From positions 1-42,628 of IMG/VR virus record IMGVR_UViG_3300017724_001155: DNA of 42,628 nucleotides; one strand, given 5' to 3'. A program made the translations under genes and the position numbers. This DNA is from a virus. Positions 32,814-40,426 of the stretch are shown in pieces. Every line of letters begins with the position of its first letter. Position 1 is the first letter of the stretch. Under the pieces are notes generated by a model, which worked only from the letters and a program-made list of their open reading frames with translations, had not been told where the DNA came from and did not search any database.

Positions 32814-34568
32814 ATGCCAAGATTATCATTATACCGTCCCGAAAAACAAAGTGACTACAAGTTTATGGACAAGATCATTTCCGAACAACTGACAGTTGGC
32901 GGTACCGATTTGTACATTCATAAATATTTGGGTCCAGACGATCAAGGTCCATCAGCAGACTTTACTCAGCCTCAATATGATAAACTAGAACCGACAAACA
33001 TACAAGACTTACTGTTCTTAGAGAACAGAGATCGTAAATATGCCAAAGATATATATCGATTACGTGGGCATTACAATGTACAAAACTTAGACTTTGATCT
33101 CAGTCAGTTTGGCTTATTCTTAAGTAATGACACTATTTTTATCACAGTTCATTATAATGACATGATTGATATCTTAGGTCGAAAGATGATGGTAGGAGAT
33201 GTTATCGAACTACCTCACTTACTAGATTATAATCCTCTTAAAGAAACTTTCCCAGTTGCATTAAAAAGATTCTATCAGATTACAGATGCTAACTATGCAA
33301 GTGAAGGATTCTCACAGACTTGGTATCCACATATGTGGCGTATCAAATGTGAAATGCTAGTAGACAGCCAAGAGTTCTCAGATATTTTAGAACAGCCAAC
33401 TGATATAGACAATTATCTTGGTGATTGGGACAAAGATAAAACATACCCTGCAGGATATGTTGTCTCATTCGGTGACAAAAATTACAAAACACTACAAGAA
33501 GTACCAGCAGGCACTAAACCAAATGCAACTACACCTGATCTATATTGGGAACTAGATGTAACAGATACATTAAAAGACGTACTTGGTCGATATAATGAAA
33601 ATGTTCGTATCAATGATGCTAACTTAAAAGAAGCAGAACGAATTGTACCAAAAGCAGGTTATGATACATCTAAATTATATGTAGTACCTGGTTATGGGGT
33701 ATGGGAAGAGAACGGTGTTAAATCTGGCAAGTACAATCAACCAGCACCGCCAACAGATGTTCGTTCATGGATGCCTGGTAATAATCCACTTAGTGGTACT
33801 GGTTCAGTCGTTACTATGCGTAGTGACAAATACAAATATGCATCATCTGGTATTAGAATACCAAAAGAAGTGATGGATGTTATGCAATCTAAAATTAAAG
33901 AAAAAGACATCGACCTTGAATCAATGATTGATAAGTTTGTACAAGCAAACTTGTCTATACTGACAGAAGATCCAGAGATGTCTCCGACAGGTTCAGGTTC
34001 AGGTCAGATGGAAGGCACAAAAGTCTTAACTGTAGATATCTCAGGACCTGTAGTAGGTCCATATGGTACTGCTGATAATACTTACGCAACAGCAGACCAA
34101 GATCCAGATGCATCAGGGTTCACAGGTACTGAGCCATATGGTCCGAATACAATGGACTATCGTGCTGACTGTGATCCTCGCTTCCAATACATAGCAAGAT
34201 CAACACCACGTGACTTTGGTTACACATCAGGTTACTTAACTGGTGATGGCACAGCACCAAATGGTCTACCTGCAGGAGCAGGTATTGCATTCCCAGCATC
34301 ACCAAATGTAGGTGATTACTTCTTAAGAATAGATTATTCTCCAAATGTTTTATATCGTTGGTCTGGTACTCTTTGGTTAAGAGTCGATGAAAATGTCAGA
34401 ACAACTACAGGCTTTACAGCAACTGATGAATCGTTACAATCTGGATTTATTAATAACGAGGCTAATATTTATGTAAATAACGATGGGGCAAACGTTTCGT
34501 CTGCTCAACCGTTAAGTTCTTTGTTAGACTTAACACCTGATGATAATCCACCGAGTGACGGGACTTAG
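32814..34568 (+). CDS. 14: Neck protein gp14 with CBM-like insert and long C-terminal extension
   Basis: A 584-residue protein; T4 gp14 is 256. Residues 1-200 match the T4 layout: KFMDKIISEQLTVGGTDLYI, then YKxxRG-type NVQNLDFDLSQFGLFLSNDTIFITVHYN and GDVIELPHLLDYNPL. At about 214-258 there is a small module (WDKDKTYPAGYVVSFGDKNY with a distal YWEL) that resembles CBM5/12 carbohydrate-binding domains. The C-terminal 300 residues are beta/Gly-rich with SGSGQM and further unknown modules. An in-frame ATG 11 codons upstream was rejected because it lies ahead of the late octamer. gp15 follows after 5 bases. Confidence 0.8.
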   Translation: MPRLSLYRPEKQSDYKFMDKIISEQLTVGGTDLYIHKYLGPDDQGPSADFTQPQYDKLEPTNIQDLLFLENRDRKYAKDIYRLRGHYNVQNLDFDLSQFGLFLSNDTIFITVHYNDMIDILGRKMMVGDVIELPHLLDYNPLKETFPVALKRFYQITDANYASEGFSQTWYPHMWRIKCEMLVDSQEFSDILEQPTDIDNYLGDWDKDKTYPAGYVVSFGDKNYKTLQEVPAGTKPNATTPDLYWELDVTDTLKDVLGRYNENVRINDANLKEAERIVPKAGYDTSKLYVVPGYGVWEENGVKSGKYNQPAPPTDVRSWMPGNNPLSGTGSVVTMRSDKYKYASSGIRIPKEVMDVMQSKIKEKDIDLESMIDKFVQANLSILTEDPEMSPTGSGSGQMEGTKVLTVDISGPVVGPYGTADNTYATADQDPDASGFTGTEPYGPNTMDYRADCDPRFQYIARSTPRDFGYTSGYLTGDGTAPNGLPAGAGIAFPASPNVGDYFLRIDYSPNVLYRWSGTLWLRVDENVRTTTGFTATDESLQSGFINNEANIYVNNDGANVSSAQPLSSLLDLTPDDNPPSDGT

Positions 34569-34573
34569 AACTT

Positions 34574-36181
34574 ATGGCACAATATTTTTACGATAATCAA
34601 ATAAGAAGATTTCTTCTACAGTTTTCTAAAATCTTTAGTAATTGGTATGTCACTAAAGGAAAAGATCCTAATGGAAATGATATACTAGTTAGAGTGCCAG
34701 TACAATATGGCGATGCAAGTAGACAAGCGGCAAATATTATTGCAAACAACTCTGCAAGTAATCTACCATCAGCACCTATGTGTACATACTTTATCAATGG
34801 ACTAGAATATGATCAGAGACGCACACAGGAGCCCTTCTTCGTTGAAAAACAAAACATTCGACAAAGAGCATACGATGATGGTACCGCTTCATATGAGACA
34901 ACACAGGGGCAGGCCTTTACAGTTGAAAAACTAATGCCTGTACCATATACATTAAGAATACAAGTTGATTTTTGGACTACTAACTACAATCAAAAATTAG
35001 AATTGATCGAACAGTTAGGAACATTGTTTAATCCAAGTTTAGAAATTCAAAGCACTGATAATTTTGTTGATTGGACATCATTAACAGTTGTATATCAGGA
35101 CGGGTTAACATTCTCATCTCGTTCTATTCCTATGGGAACAGGTAATCCAATTGATGTGATGACTTGGAAGTTTTATTTACCTATATGGTTAACAACATCT
35201 TCTAAACTCAAAAAATATGGTGCTGTTCACAAAATCATTGCTTCTATATTTGATGGTAAAGGACTTGAAGCAATGCAAGATGACAATTTGTTATTAGGCA
35301 ACAGACAAAAACTTTCACCATATGGTTATAAGTTGTTGTATATAGGCAACACAATACAATTATTGCCGCAAGATTCAACTACAGCAGATACACCAAACAC
35401 AGATTTAGATGTCCCAGTAAATCCAGATACTGATCTATTTTGGACATCATTGTTAAACATGTACGGAGCATATCAACCTGGAATAACTCAGTTATGGTTA
35501 GAAAATCCATATATGGAAAATGAAATTGTAGGAACAATTGTTGTCAATCCATTAGATGATCGTTATTTGATTTTTGATGTTGACCCAGACACATTACCAG
35601 CAAATACATTAGAGCCTGTGACAGGAGTAATTAATCCACAAATCACTGGACCAAATGCAGGACTACCTGGAGCAACACCTGGAACTAGATATATCTTAGT
35701 AGATGATATAGGTTCAGATTCTGCATCATGGGGAGTAGTCATAGCAAGTGTAACTGGTCAGTCTACAACACCAGAAACAATTAATGCTACTGATATGGCA
35801 CCAGGTGTAGAGTACATGATTGCAACTGCTGGTACAACTAACTATGCTCAGTATAGTGCGGCTGACAACGTTCCAGGAACTGTTTTCACAATGAACAATG
35901 TACAGCCATCAGGATCAGGTACAGTGTATATAGTTGAGGTCATCGATAGAAATATTAATGACATTATTGAATACAATGGCACTCTTGGCAAATGGTTTAT
36001 TGCATTTGATGCAGATAAGAACGAAGACGAAGTTGAGTATCTTACTAATTTATCAACCCAAATTCAATATAGATGGTCTGCAACTCCAGAAGATTCTGAC
36101 GTAACCCCTGCACAAAAAGGTCAGTGGATGAAATCTTATGAAGGCTATTATGGAGAAGGTGATTACAGCATAGTTATTTAA
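34574..36181 (+). CDS. 15: Tail completion and sheath stabiliser gp15 with C-terminal module
   Basis: A 535-residue protein; T4 gp15 is 272. The N-terminus MAQYFYDNQIRRFLLQFSKIFSNWYV and ILVRVPVQYGDASR match T4 MFGYFYNSSFRR and IRVPITYAS. LRIQVDFWTTNYNQKLELIEQLGTLFNPSLEIQ and VMTWKFYLPIWLTT complete the core to about residue 220. gp15 hexamers cap the tail and bind the neck. The C-terminal half is an extension with a GTRYILVDDIGSDS stretch and a GVEYMIATAGTTNY to GSGTVY module near 408-460 that recurs in the 453-residue virion protein. It is co-transcribed with gp14. Confidence 0.85.
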   Translation: MAQYFYDNQIRRFLLQFSKIFSNWYVTKGKDPNGNDILVRVPVQYGDASRQAANIIANNSASNLPSAPMCTYFINGLEYDQRRTQEPFFVEKQNIRQRAYDDGTASYETTQGQAFTVEKLMPVPYTLRIQVDFWTTNYNQKLELIEQLGTLFNPSLEIQSTDNFVDWTSLTVVYQDGLTFSSRSIPMGTGNPIDVMTWKFYLPIWLTTSSKLKKYGAVHKIIASIFDGKGLEAMQDDNLLLGNRQKLSPYGYKLLYIGNTIQLLPQDSTTADTPNTDLDVPVNPDTDLFWTSLLNMYGAYQPGITQLWLENPYMENEIVGTIVVNPLDDRYLIFDVDPDTLPANTLEPVTGVINPQITGPNAGLPGATPGTRYILVDDIGSDSASWGVVIASVTGQSTTPETINATDMAPGVEYMIATAGTTNYAQYSAADNVPGTVFTMNNVQPSGSGTVYIVEVIDRNINDIIEYNGTLGKWFIAFDADKNEDEVEYLTNLSTQIQYRWSATPEDSDVTPAQKGQWMKSYEGYYGEGDYSIVI

Positions 36182-36194
36182 ACAGGCTCTGTTT
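36180..36194 (+). terminator. Small hairpin at the end of gp15
   Basis: AAACAG-GCT-CTGTTT, a 6-bp stem that starts inside the gp15 stop codon. It overlaps an alternative AGGC/GCCT pairing. There is no good T-run, so termination is uncertain. The next late octamer begins 5 bases later. Confidence 0.35.
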
Positions 36195-36198
36195 GCCT

Positions 36199-36206
36199 AA
36201 TAAATA
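36199..36206 (+). promoter_or_regulatory. Late-type octamer AATAAATA, start-proximal
   Basis: AATAAATA, ACTGC, then the ATG at 36212. It is identical over 16 bases to the start region of the HNH-like gene at 28408. Confidence 0.6.
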
Positions 36207-36211
36207 ACTGC

Positions 36212-36625
36212 ATGATCATTATTAATCAATCTGCTGGAATATTTTTCTACAGCAAATCTACGCAACGATATCTTTACTTGTTAAGAAACGAGAATAAAAA
36301 TCCTACGTGGTCTATTCCAGGGGGCAAGATTGAGAAAAATGAAACATTGCTTTCTGGATTAAAAAGAGAATGCCAAGAAGAAATTGCATATTGGGACGAT
36401 GAGTTTAAATTAGTACCGATACAAAAGTTTGTTAATAATACATTTGCATATCATACGTTCTTCTGTGAAATAGAAGAAGAATTTCCACCACTTCTTAATG
36501 ACGAACATTGTGGGTATGCTTGGGTAGGAAATAATAGATACCCGAAACCATTACACCCAGGTTTGTTCTCAACAATCAACATTGACACTGTTGTAGAGAA
36601 ACTAAAGGCTCTACAGTCTCTGTAA
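36212..36625 (+). CDS. Nudix hydrolase
   Basis: A 137-residue Nudix protein. The Nudix box runs from G38 to Y60: G-x5-E44-x7-R52-E53-x2-E56-E57, which supplies the Mg2+-binding glutamates. The usual Gly after EEx is Ala. WSIPGG precedes the box, as is usual. Substrates in the family are nucleoside diphosphate derivatives such as oxidised dNTPs, ADP-ribose and capped RNA; the substrate cannot be told here. Nudix genes are frequent accessory genes in T4-like phages. It has a start-proximal late octamer and no Shine-Dalgarno, and it sits directly after gp15. Confidence 0.9.
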   Translation: MIIINQSAGIFFYSKSTQRYLYLLRNENKNPTWSIPGGKIEKNETLLSGLKRECQEEIAYWDDEFKLVPIQKFVNNTFAYHTFFCEIEEEFPPLLNDEHCGYAWVGNNRYPKPLHPGLFSTINIDTVVEKLKALQSL

Positions 36626-36627
36626 AC

Positions 36628-36739
36628 ATGCTCTTAGAGCTTCGGAAAGACGTTTTGAGAGACTTAATCACTATCAATGGGTAAGAATATAGATATTGAT
36701 CTAATCGATGCTGAGATCGATTCTATGCAATCTGGATAA
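36628..36739 (+). other. Two overlapping micro-ORFs of 18 and 20 codons
   Basis: ATG 36628 to TAA 36684 encodes MLLELRKDVLRDLITING. ATG 36677 to TAA 36739 encodes MGKNIDIDLIDAEIDSMQSG. They overlap by 8 bases in ATGGGTAA. Read with a +1 shift they would form one peptide of about 36 residues. Neither has a clear ribosome site. They may be a decayed or frameshifted small gene. Confidence 0.2.
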
Positions 36740-36742
36740 ATA
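36735..36742 (+). promoter_or_regulatory. Late-type octamer GATAAATA, start-proximal
   Basis: GATAAATA, ATACT, then the ATG at 36748. It overlaps the TAA of the second micro-ORF. Confidence 0.65.
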
Positions 36743-36747
36743 ATACT

Positions 36748-36954
36748 ATGAGTAACAGAAAAGGCAAGCCAAGCGTAGGAGATTACATAGAACATTTTTG
36801 TTCTTTGAACGGTAGATTTGAGGGTATTATTACAGAAATATTATCTACTCAATTTATATATGAAACGCCAGAAGGTCATTCAAGGTTCTGTTTATATAAA
36901 GAGAATTGGAATTACGCCAATTTATCAAATTACACCCAAAAAGAAAGGGACTAA
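36748..36954 (+). CDS. Small unknown protein, 68 aa
   Basis: Function not recognised. It is a compact soluble protein, MSNRKGKPSVGDYIEHF followed by FEGIITEILSTQFIYETPEG, with a beta-barrel-like alternation that recalls small SH3-type folds, though this is weak. No Shine-Dalgarno is visible, and the ATG lies exactly 5 bases after GATAAATA. The stop codon TAA forms the loop of the terminator hairpin at 36943, so the coding region ends inside the terminator. Confidence 0.6.
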   Translation: MSNRKGKPSVGDYIEHFCSLNGRFEGIITEILSTQFIYETPEGHSRFCLYKENWNYANLSNYTQKERD

Positions 36955-36963
36955 GTCCCTTTC
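36943..36963. terminator. Bidirectional terminator hairpin between convergent genes
   Basis: GAAAGGGAC-TAA-GTCCCTTTC, a 9-bp stem. On the minus strand TTTTT follows, ending the unit from 38812. On the plus strand it overlaps the end of the 68-residue gene. The flank CCAAAAAGAAAGGG is shared with the terminator at 4570. Confidence 0.85.
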
Positions 36964-36986
36964 TTCACATCACTCGATGTTATTTG

Positions 36987-37322
36987 TTAATGCATGAACA
37001 TCATTTCGATTCCTGAGTAGCCTAAACCACCAAGAACAAAACCTGCACCAATAAGCATCCATCTCCATTTTTCTAGCCCAGCAATTTTACTTGCCATCAG
37101 ATCATGTGATTCCTGATTAGATTTATTAAAGTCTAAAAGCATTTTATGCGTTGATGCATTGCCTTCTTTAATTAAATCAGTATTAGTTTTAATATCTGCT
37201 TTGACATCTTCAAGGGCGGTATCAAATTTAGTGTCGAGGTTTTTAAACTCAACTTTTAATACCGCAATATCAGTATCGTACTGTGCTAACTGTTTTTGTG
37301 CTTGTGCTTGTGACTGCGCCAT
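36987..37322 (-). CDS. Coiled-coil protein with C-terminal membrane anchor (XhlA/holin-like)
   Basis: A 111-residue protein. A long heptad-type helix (about residues 10-80, LAQYDTDIAVLKVEFKNLDT and KADIKTNTDLI) leads into LEKWRW and one hydrophobic helix (about 90-106, WMLIGAGFVLGGLGYSG) with a short end. The layout matches XhlA-type haemolysin/holin-accessory proteins, which aid host lysis; a virion-linked or other membrane role is possible. It lies last in the unit with the 453-residue virion protein, 18 bases after it and before the terminator. GAGGCAA serves as ribosome site. Confidence 0.55.
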   Translation of the reverse strand: MAQSQAQAQKQLAQYDTDIAVLKVEFKNLDTKFDTALEDVKADIKTNTDLIKEGNASTHKMLLDFNKSNQESHDLMASKIAGLEKWRWMLIGAGFVLGGLGYSGIEMMFMH

Positions 37323-37340
37323 AATCTAGTTGCCTCAATA

Positions 37341-38702
37341 TTATGCTGATGGCAATTCAATTACTGGTTTCGCTGAACCTGCTAACGGACTACCTGCAAT
37401 TGTTTCAAACGTTGCCTGCATTCCACTCTGATTGGCTTCAGTAAAGTCTGATCCACTAGCATCAGTGAATGCTAAACCATTAACATCAGATACAGATTTG
37501 ATGTAAGAAGTAGCCGCATTGTCGTATGTGCCTTCCATGCTCATTTCACCTGCAAGTAAATCTGCTTGTGCTTTCTTAACTAATGTACAGATACCTGATC
37601 TTGTGCCTGCCGCGTTGCTTACTAAGTACTTTCTTTTGCCTTTTTGACGTTTGATGTAAACTGCTTCATCATTAGAACCAAGTACTGAGATTTCATTCTT
37701 TGTGAATGTTGCTACTGCACTTAAGTCTAATTTTTCAATGTTTGCAGTTGATACAACAGTTGTTGTTGTCAATGCCAATGCTGTTCCACCTAATGTTGCT
37801 GAAACACTGAAAGTTGTTCCACTATCAATTGTTTTAACAAAATAAGTAGTGCCTGCTGTTAGTCCACCGATGTCTGCACCAAACCAAATTGGAGCATTTA
37901 AATCAAATGCACCTGTTGCAGTTACTGTGATTAAGTCAGTTGTTGCATCTGAACTTGCTGTTGGTGTTGATACTACTGCTAATGCAGAGACTGTACCTAA
38001 TGGTACGTTAGCACCGTTTGATGCATATGATACTGTACCAGTACCTGCTCCAGCGGCTGCCGCTACGAATACTTCACCTAAGTTAGCACCTGTTGCACCC
38101 ATTGTCTTCCATTGTGCTTCAGTTGTACCAACTGTGTTGTTGATTACATAAGTAACGCCAGTAACTAATGCACCTACTGTGAAAGGTGTGTTGTCACCTA
38201 CAAATGAAAGTTGCTCACCTGCTGATACGTTAGTAGTAAAGTCTGCATCTTTGTCACCGTATACATCAGTAGTTGCTGTACTGAACCAGAACTTACCAGG
38301 CTGTGATACTGCAACTGCACCAAATGCAGTTAACTGTTTACCTGTTTGTGCAGTATCTCCACCGACTACGCCCATGTCTTGTGGTGTGTCAGATGGATAT
38401 CCTTCACCGACTTGGTTAACACTTAAGTTAACACTTCCGCCAGTTGTAGTTGTTAGTGTTGGTGAGACTTGAGGTTGTACTGAAGGGGAAGAATTTAATG
38501 CAGTAAAAGTAGTTGCATTAATTACTTCGTTTACAAAGTATGTAGTTCCGCCAGTTAATCCACCTACTGTTGAAGTAGGGACAAATCTGTCACCGATTGT
38601 TAATCCAGTAGTAGAATCTACTGTGATTACGTTTGTGGTTGCAGTCGTATCGGATAATACCGGTAACGCTGAAACCTTTGCTATTTTTAATTTATTCGCC
38701 AT
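37341..38702 (-). CDS. Virion protein with repeated beta modules, 453 aa
   Basis: It is beta-rich and Thr/Gly/Ala-rich, and no single family is recognised. Two copies of a module with the core GGLTxGTTYFV plus TTF lie at about 21-73 and 250-315. A GVTYVINNTVGTTEAQW to GAGTGTVSY module at about 175-225 matches the gp15 extension. A C-terminal part (about 325-453, YIKRQKGKRKYLVSNAAGTRSGICTLV) looks like a compact head/tail domain. A decoration or fibre-base role is plausible. A strong TTAGGAGA site and a long structured leader behind GATAAATA suggest high late expression. Confidence 0.6.
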   Translation of the reverse strand: MANKLKIAKVSALPVLSDTTATTNVITVDSTTGLTIGDRFVPTSTVGGLTGGTTYFVNEVINATTFTALNSSPSVQPQVSPTLTTTTGGSVNLSVNQVGEGYPSDTPQDMGVVGGDTAQTGKQLTAFGAVAVSQPGKFWFSTATTDVYGDKDADFTTNVSAGEQLSFVGDNTPFTVGALVTGVTYVINNTVGTTEAQWKTMGATGANLGEVFVAAAAGAGTGTVSYASNGANVPLGTVSALAVVSTPTASSDATTDLITVTATGAFDLNAPIWFGADIGGLTAGTTYFVKTIDSGTTFSVSATLGGTALALTTTTVVSTANIEKLDLSAVATFTKNEISVLGSNDEAVYIKRQKGKRKYLVSNAAGTRSGICTLVKKAQADLLAGEMSMEGTYDNAATSYIKSVSDVNGLAFTDASGSDFTEANQSGMQATFETIAGSPLAGSAKPVIELPSA

Positions 38703-38747
38703 TTTATTTCTCCTAATAATTATAGTTGACGTTCTAGGTCACACGTT

Positions 38748-38796
38748 CGGTGGGAATAACACCGCATGAGATTGTTTATTGAAGTTTTCGATAAAC
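38748..38796 (-). promoter_or_regulatory. Two hairpins in a long 5' leader
   Basis: CGGTG/CACCG (38748-38764) and GTTTAT/ATAAAC (38774-38796) both lie between the late octamer and the ribosome site of the 453-residue gene. The leader is about 104 bases by T4 geometry, the longest in the window. Confidence 0.4.
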
Positions 38797-38811
38797 GAGA
38801 ACAATCAAATG

Positions 38812-38819
38812 TATTTATC
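38812..38819 (-). promoter_or_regulatory. Late-type promoter octamer GATAAATA
   Basis: GATAAATA on the minus strand, 109 bases before the ATG at 38702. It is placed directly after the split fibre gene. Confidence 0.65.
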
Positions 38820-38845
38820 TAATTAGTAAGAATTATGGGTTAAAT

Positions 38846-40426
38846 TTAGAGTCGGCCGACTGCTATTTCGATAATAGATAACTCACTTTCTGATTTATCT
38901 TGTATTGCTTTACCAAGAACAACGCCTGGGTGCATAATAGTAGCAACATGATACCAAGCAGTGGCACCACCTTGTCCGTCATGTACCATGATATCACCTT
39001 TTTCACATTTGCCTGTAACTTTACATGGCACTCGACCTTGTAATGCAACTGCAACTGGAATGCCTGAACATCCTTGATTCATAATATATGCTGGTTTTGT
39101 TGATACAATTCCTGCTACTCTGTTACTACATTTTACATCTGAAACATGAACTTCTTCATTACCACCGAAGCATACTACAGTACCTACTTCATAGGCTTCT
39201 TCACCTTTATAGTACTCAGCCAAGTCAGCATACGTTGATTCTAATCTGGACCCTGTCGTTAGTGTCCAATTACCTGTAATTGATCCTGCTGTTGTGTTTG
39301 CACCAGTTGTAAGTGTAGGTGTTTGTACTGATCCTGCATCTACTAATCCAGTGACTGCTAATGATGTTAGAGTACCTGTACTTGTAATATTTGGTTGTGC
39401 GGCTGTTGTTACTGTACTAGCCGTTGCCACAGTACCACTAACGTTAGCACCTGCGACTGCGTTAGCAGTATCAGCAAATGCAACTTCTCCTGTTACGTTG
39501 CCACCAGTTAAAGAAGTTAAGTTAGCACCATCACCTGAAACATATGTGAATACACCGCCTGTACCTGCAACATTACCTGATGTGATATTTCCAGTAACTG
39601 CTAATGATGTTAATGTACCGACTGACGTGATGTTAGGCTGTGCCGCAGTATATACTGTACCTGCAACTAATGCATTTGCAGATTGACCTGTAATATTGCC
39701 ACCAGCAACATTTGATAATCCGCCACCATCACCTGTAATGACACCTGTAGTAACATCTAAAGCACCAGTCACTGTTAAACTCGTTAAAGTACCGACTGAC
39801 GTGATGTTTGGTTGTGCGGCTGTTGTTAAAGATCCGCCTATTGTTGTTCCGGCTATATCAAATAATGCAGTAATGTTACCTAAATTTAATTTTGCATTAG
39901 CAGTATCAAATTCATAGCCACCACTTACATTTAATGCTTTGTTTCCTGTTCCTGTTGTGTCTACTAAAGCAGGATAATAACTTCCTGTAGTAAGATTTCC
40001 TACAACACCAAAGTCTGATACATTAGCATATGCAACATTTAAATTTGCTACACGAGTTGTAGAATCAATTTCAAGTGGAGGTGTCCCAGTTGTAGCAGTA
40101 GATACATACCTTAATGCACTGTGAGTACCAGTAGAAGTCACATTGCCAATACTTGCATTACCATTAACTGTTAATGTTGAAGTACCAGTATCATATGAAA
40201 ATGATGGAGTACCTGTAAAAATACCACCGCCGGCACTAAGTTGAACTGTACCTGCTGTTCCACTAGCCGCAGATCCGCCTCCACCGCCAACACTTGTGAC
40301 GGCACGACCACCAGTTGTATAAGCACTGTAGCCTGTTGCATCAACAGATAATGTTAATGCGGAATCTGTATATAATTCAAAAGTTGTAGAAGTAAGAACC
40401 TTTACATAGTAAGATACACCATTAAC
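38846..40426 (-). CDS. Tail fibre, distal part after an in-frame TAA (YADLAE-type C-terminus)
   Basis: 526 codons in the same frame as the N-terminal part at 40430-40948, separated from it only by TAA at 40427-40429. After the stop the frame continues VNGVSYYVKVLTSTTFELYTD, completing a module that began before it. Shaft repeats TAAQPNITSVGTL and GDGANLTSLTGGNVTGEV follow. A conserved C-terminus then runs from about STYADLAEYYKGEEAYEVGT to AVALQGRVPCKVTG and ends IIEIAVGRL; this resembles the peptidase_G2/chaperone-type end of marine phage fibres. The first possible start is GTG at 40141, 95 codons after the stop and without a ribosome site. Independent translation is therefore unlikely; readthrough, a nonsense mutation or a sequence error is more plausible. 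Confidence 0.7.
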   Translation of the reverse strand, partial: VNGVSYYVKVLTSTTFELYTDSALTLSVDATGYSAYTTGGRAVTSVGGGGGSAASGTAGTVQLSAGGGIFTGTPSFSYDTGTSTLTVNGNASIGNVTSTGTHSALRYVSTATTGTPPLEIDSTTRVANLNVAYANVSDFGVVGNLTTGSYYPALVDTTGTGNKALNVSGGYEFDTANAKLNLGNITALFDIAGTTIGGSLTTAAQPNITSVGTLTSLTVTGALDVTTGVITGDGGGLSNVAGGNITGQSANALVAGTVYTAAQPNITSVGTLTSLAVTGNITSGNVAGTGGVFTYVSGDGANLTSLTGGNVTGEVAFADTANAVAGANVSGTVATASTVTTAAQPNITSTGTLTSLAVTGLVDAGSVQTPTLTTGANTTAGSITGNWTLTTGSRLESTYADLAEYYKGEEAYEVGTVVCFGGNEEVHVSDVKCSNRVAGIVSTKPAYIMNQGCSGIPVAVALQGRVPCKVTGKCEKGDIMVHDGQGGATAWYHVATIMHPGVVLGKAIQDKSESELSIIEIAVGRL

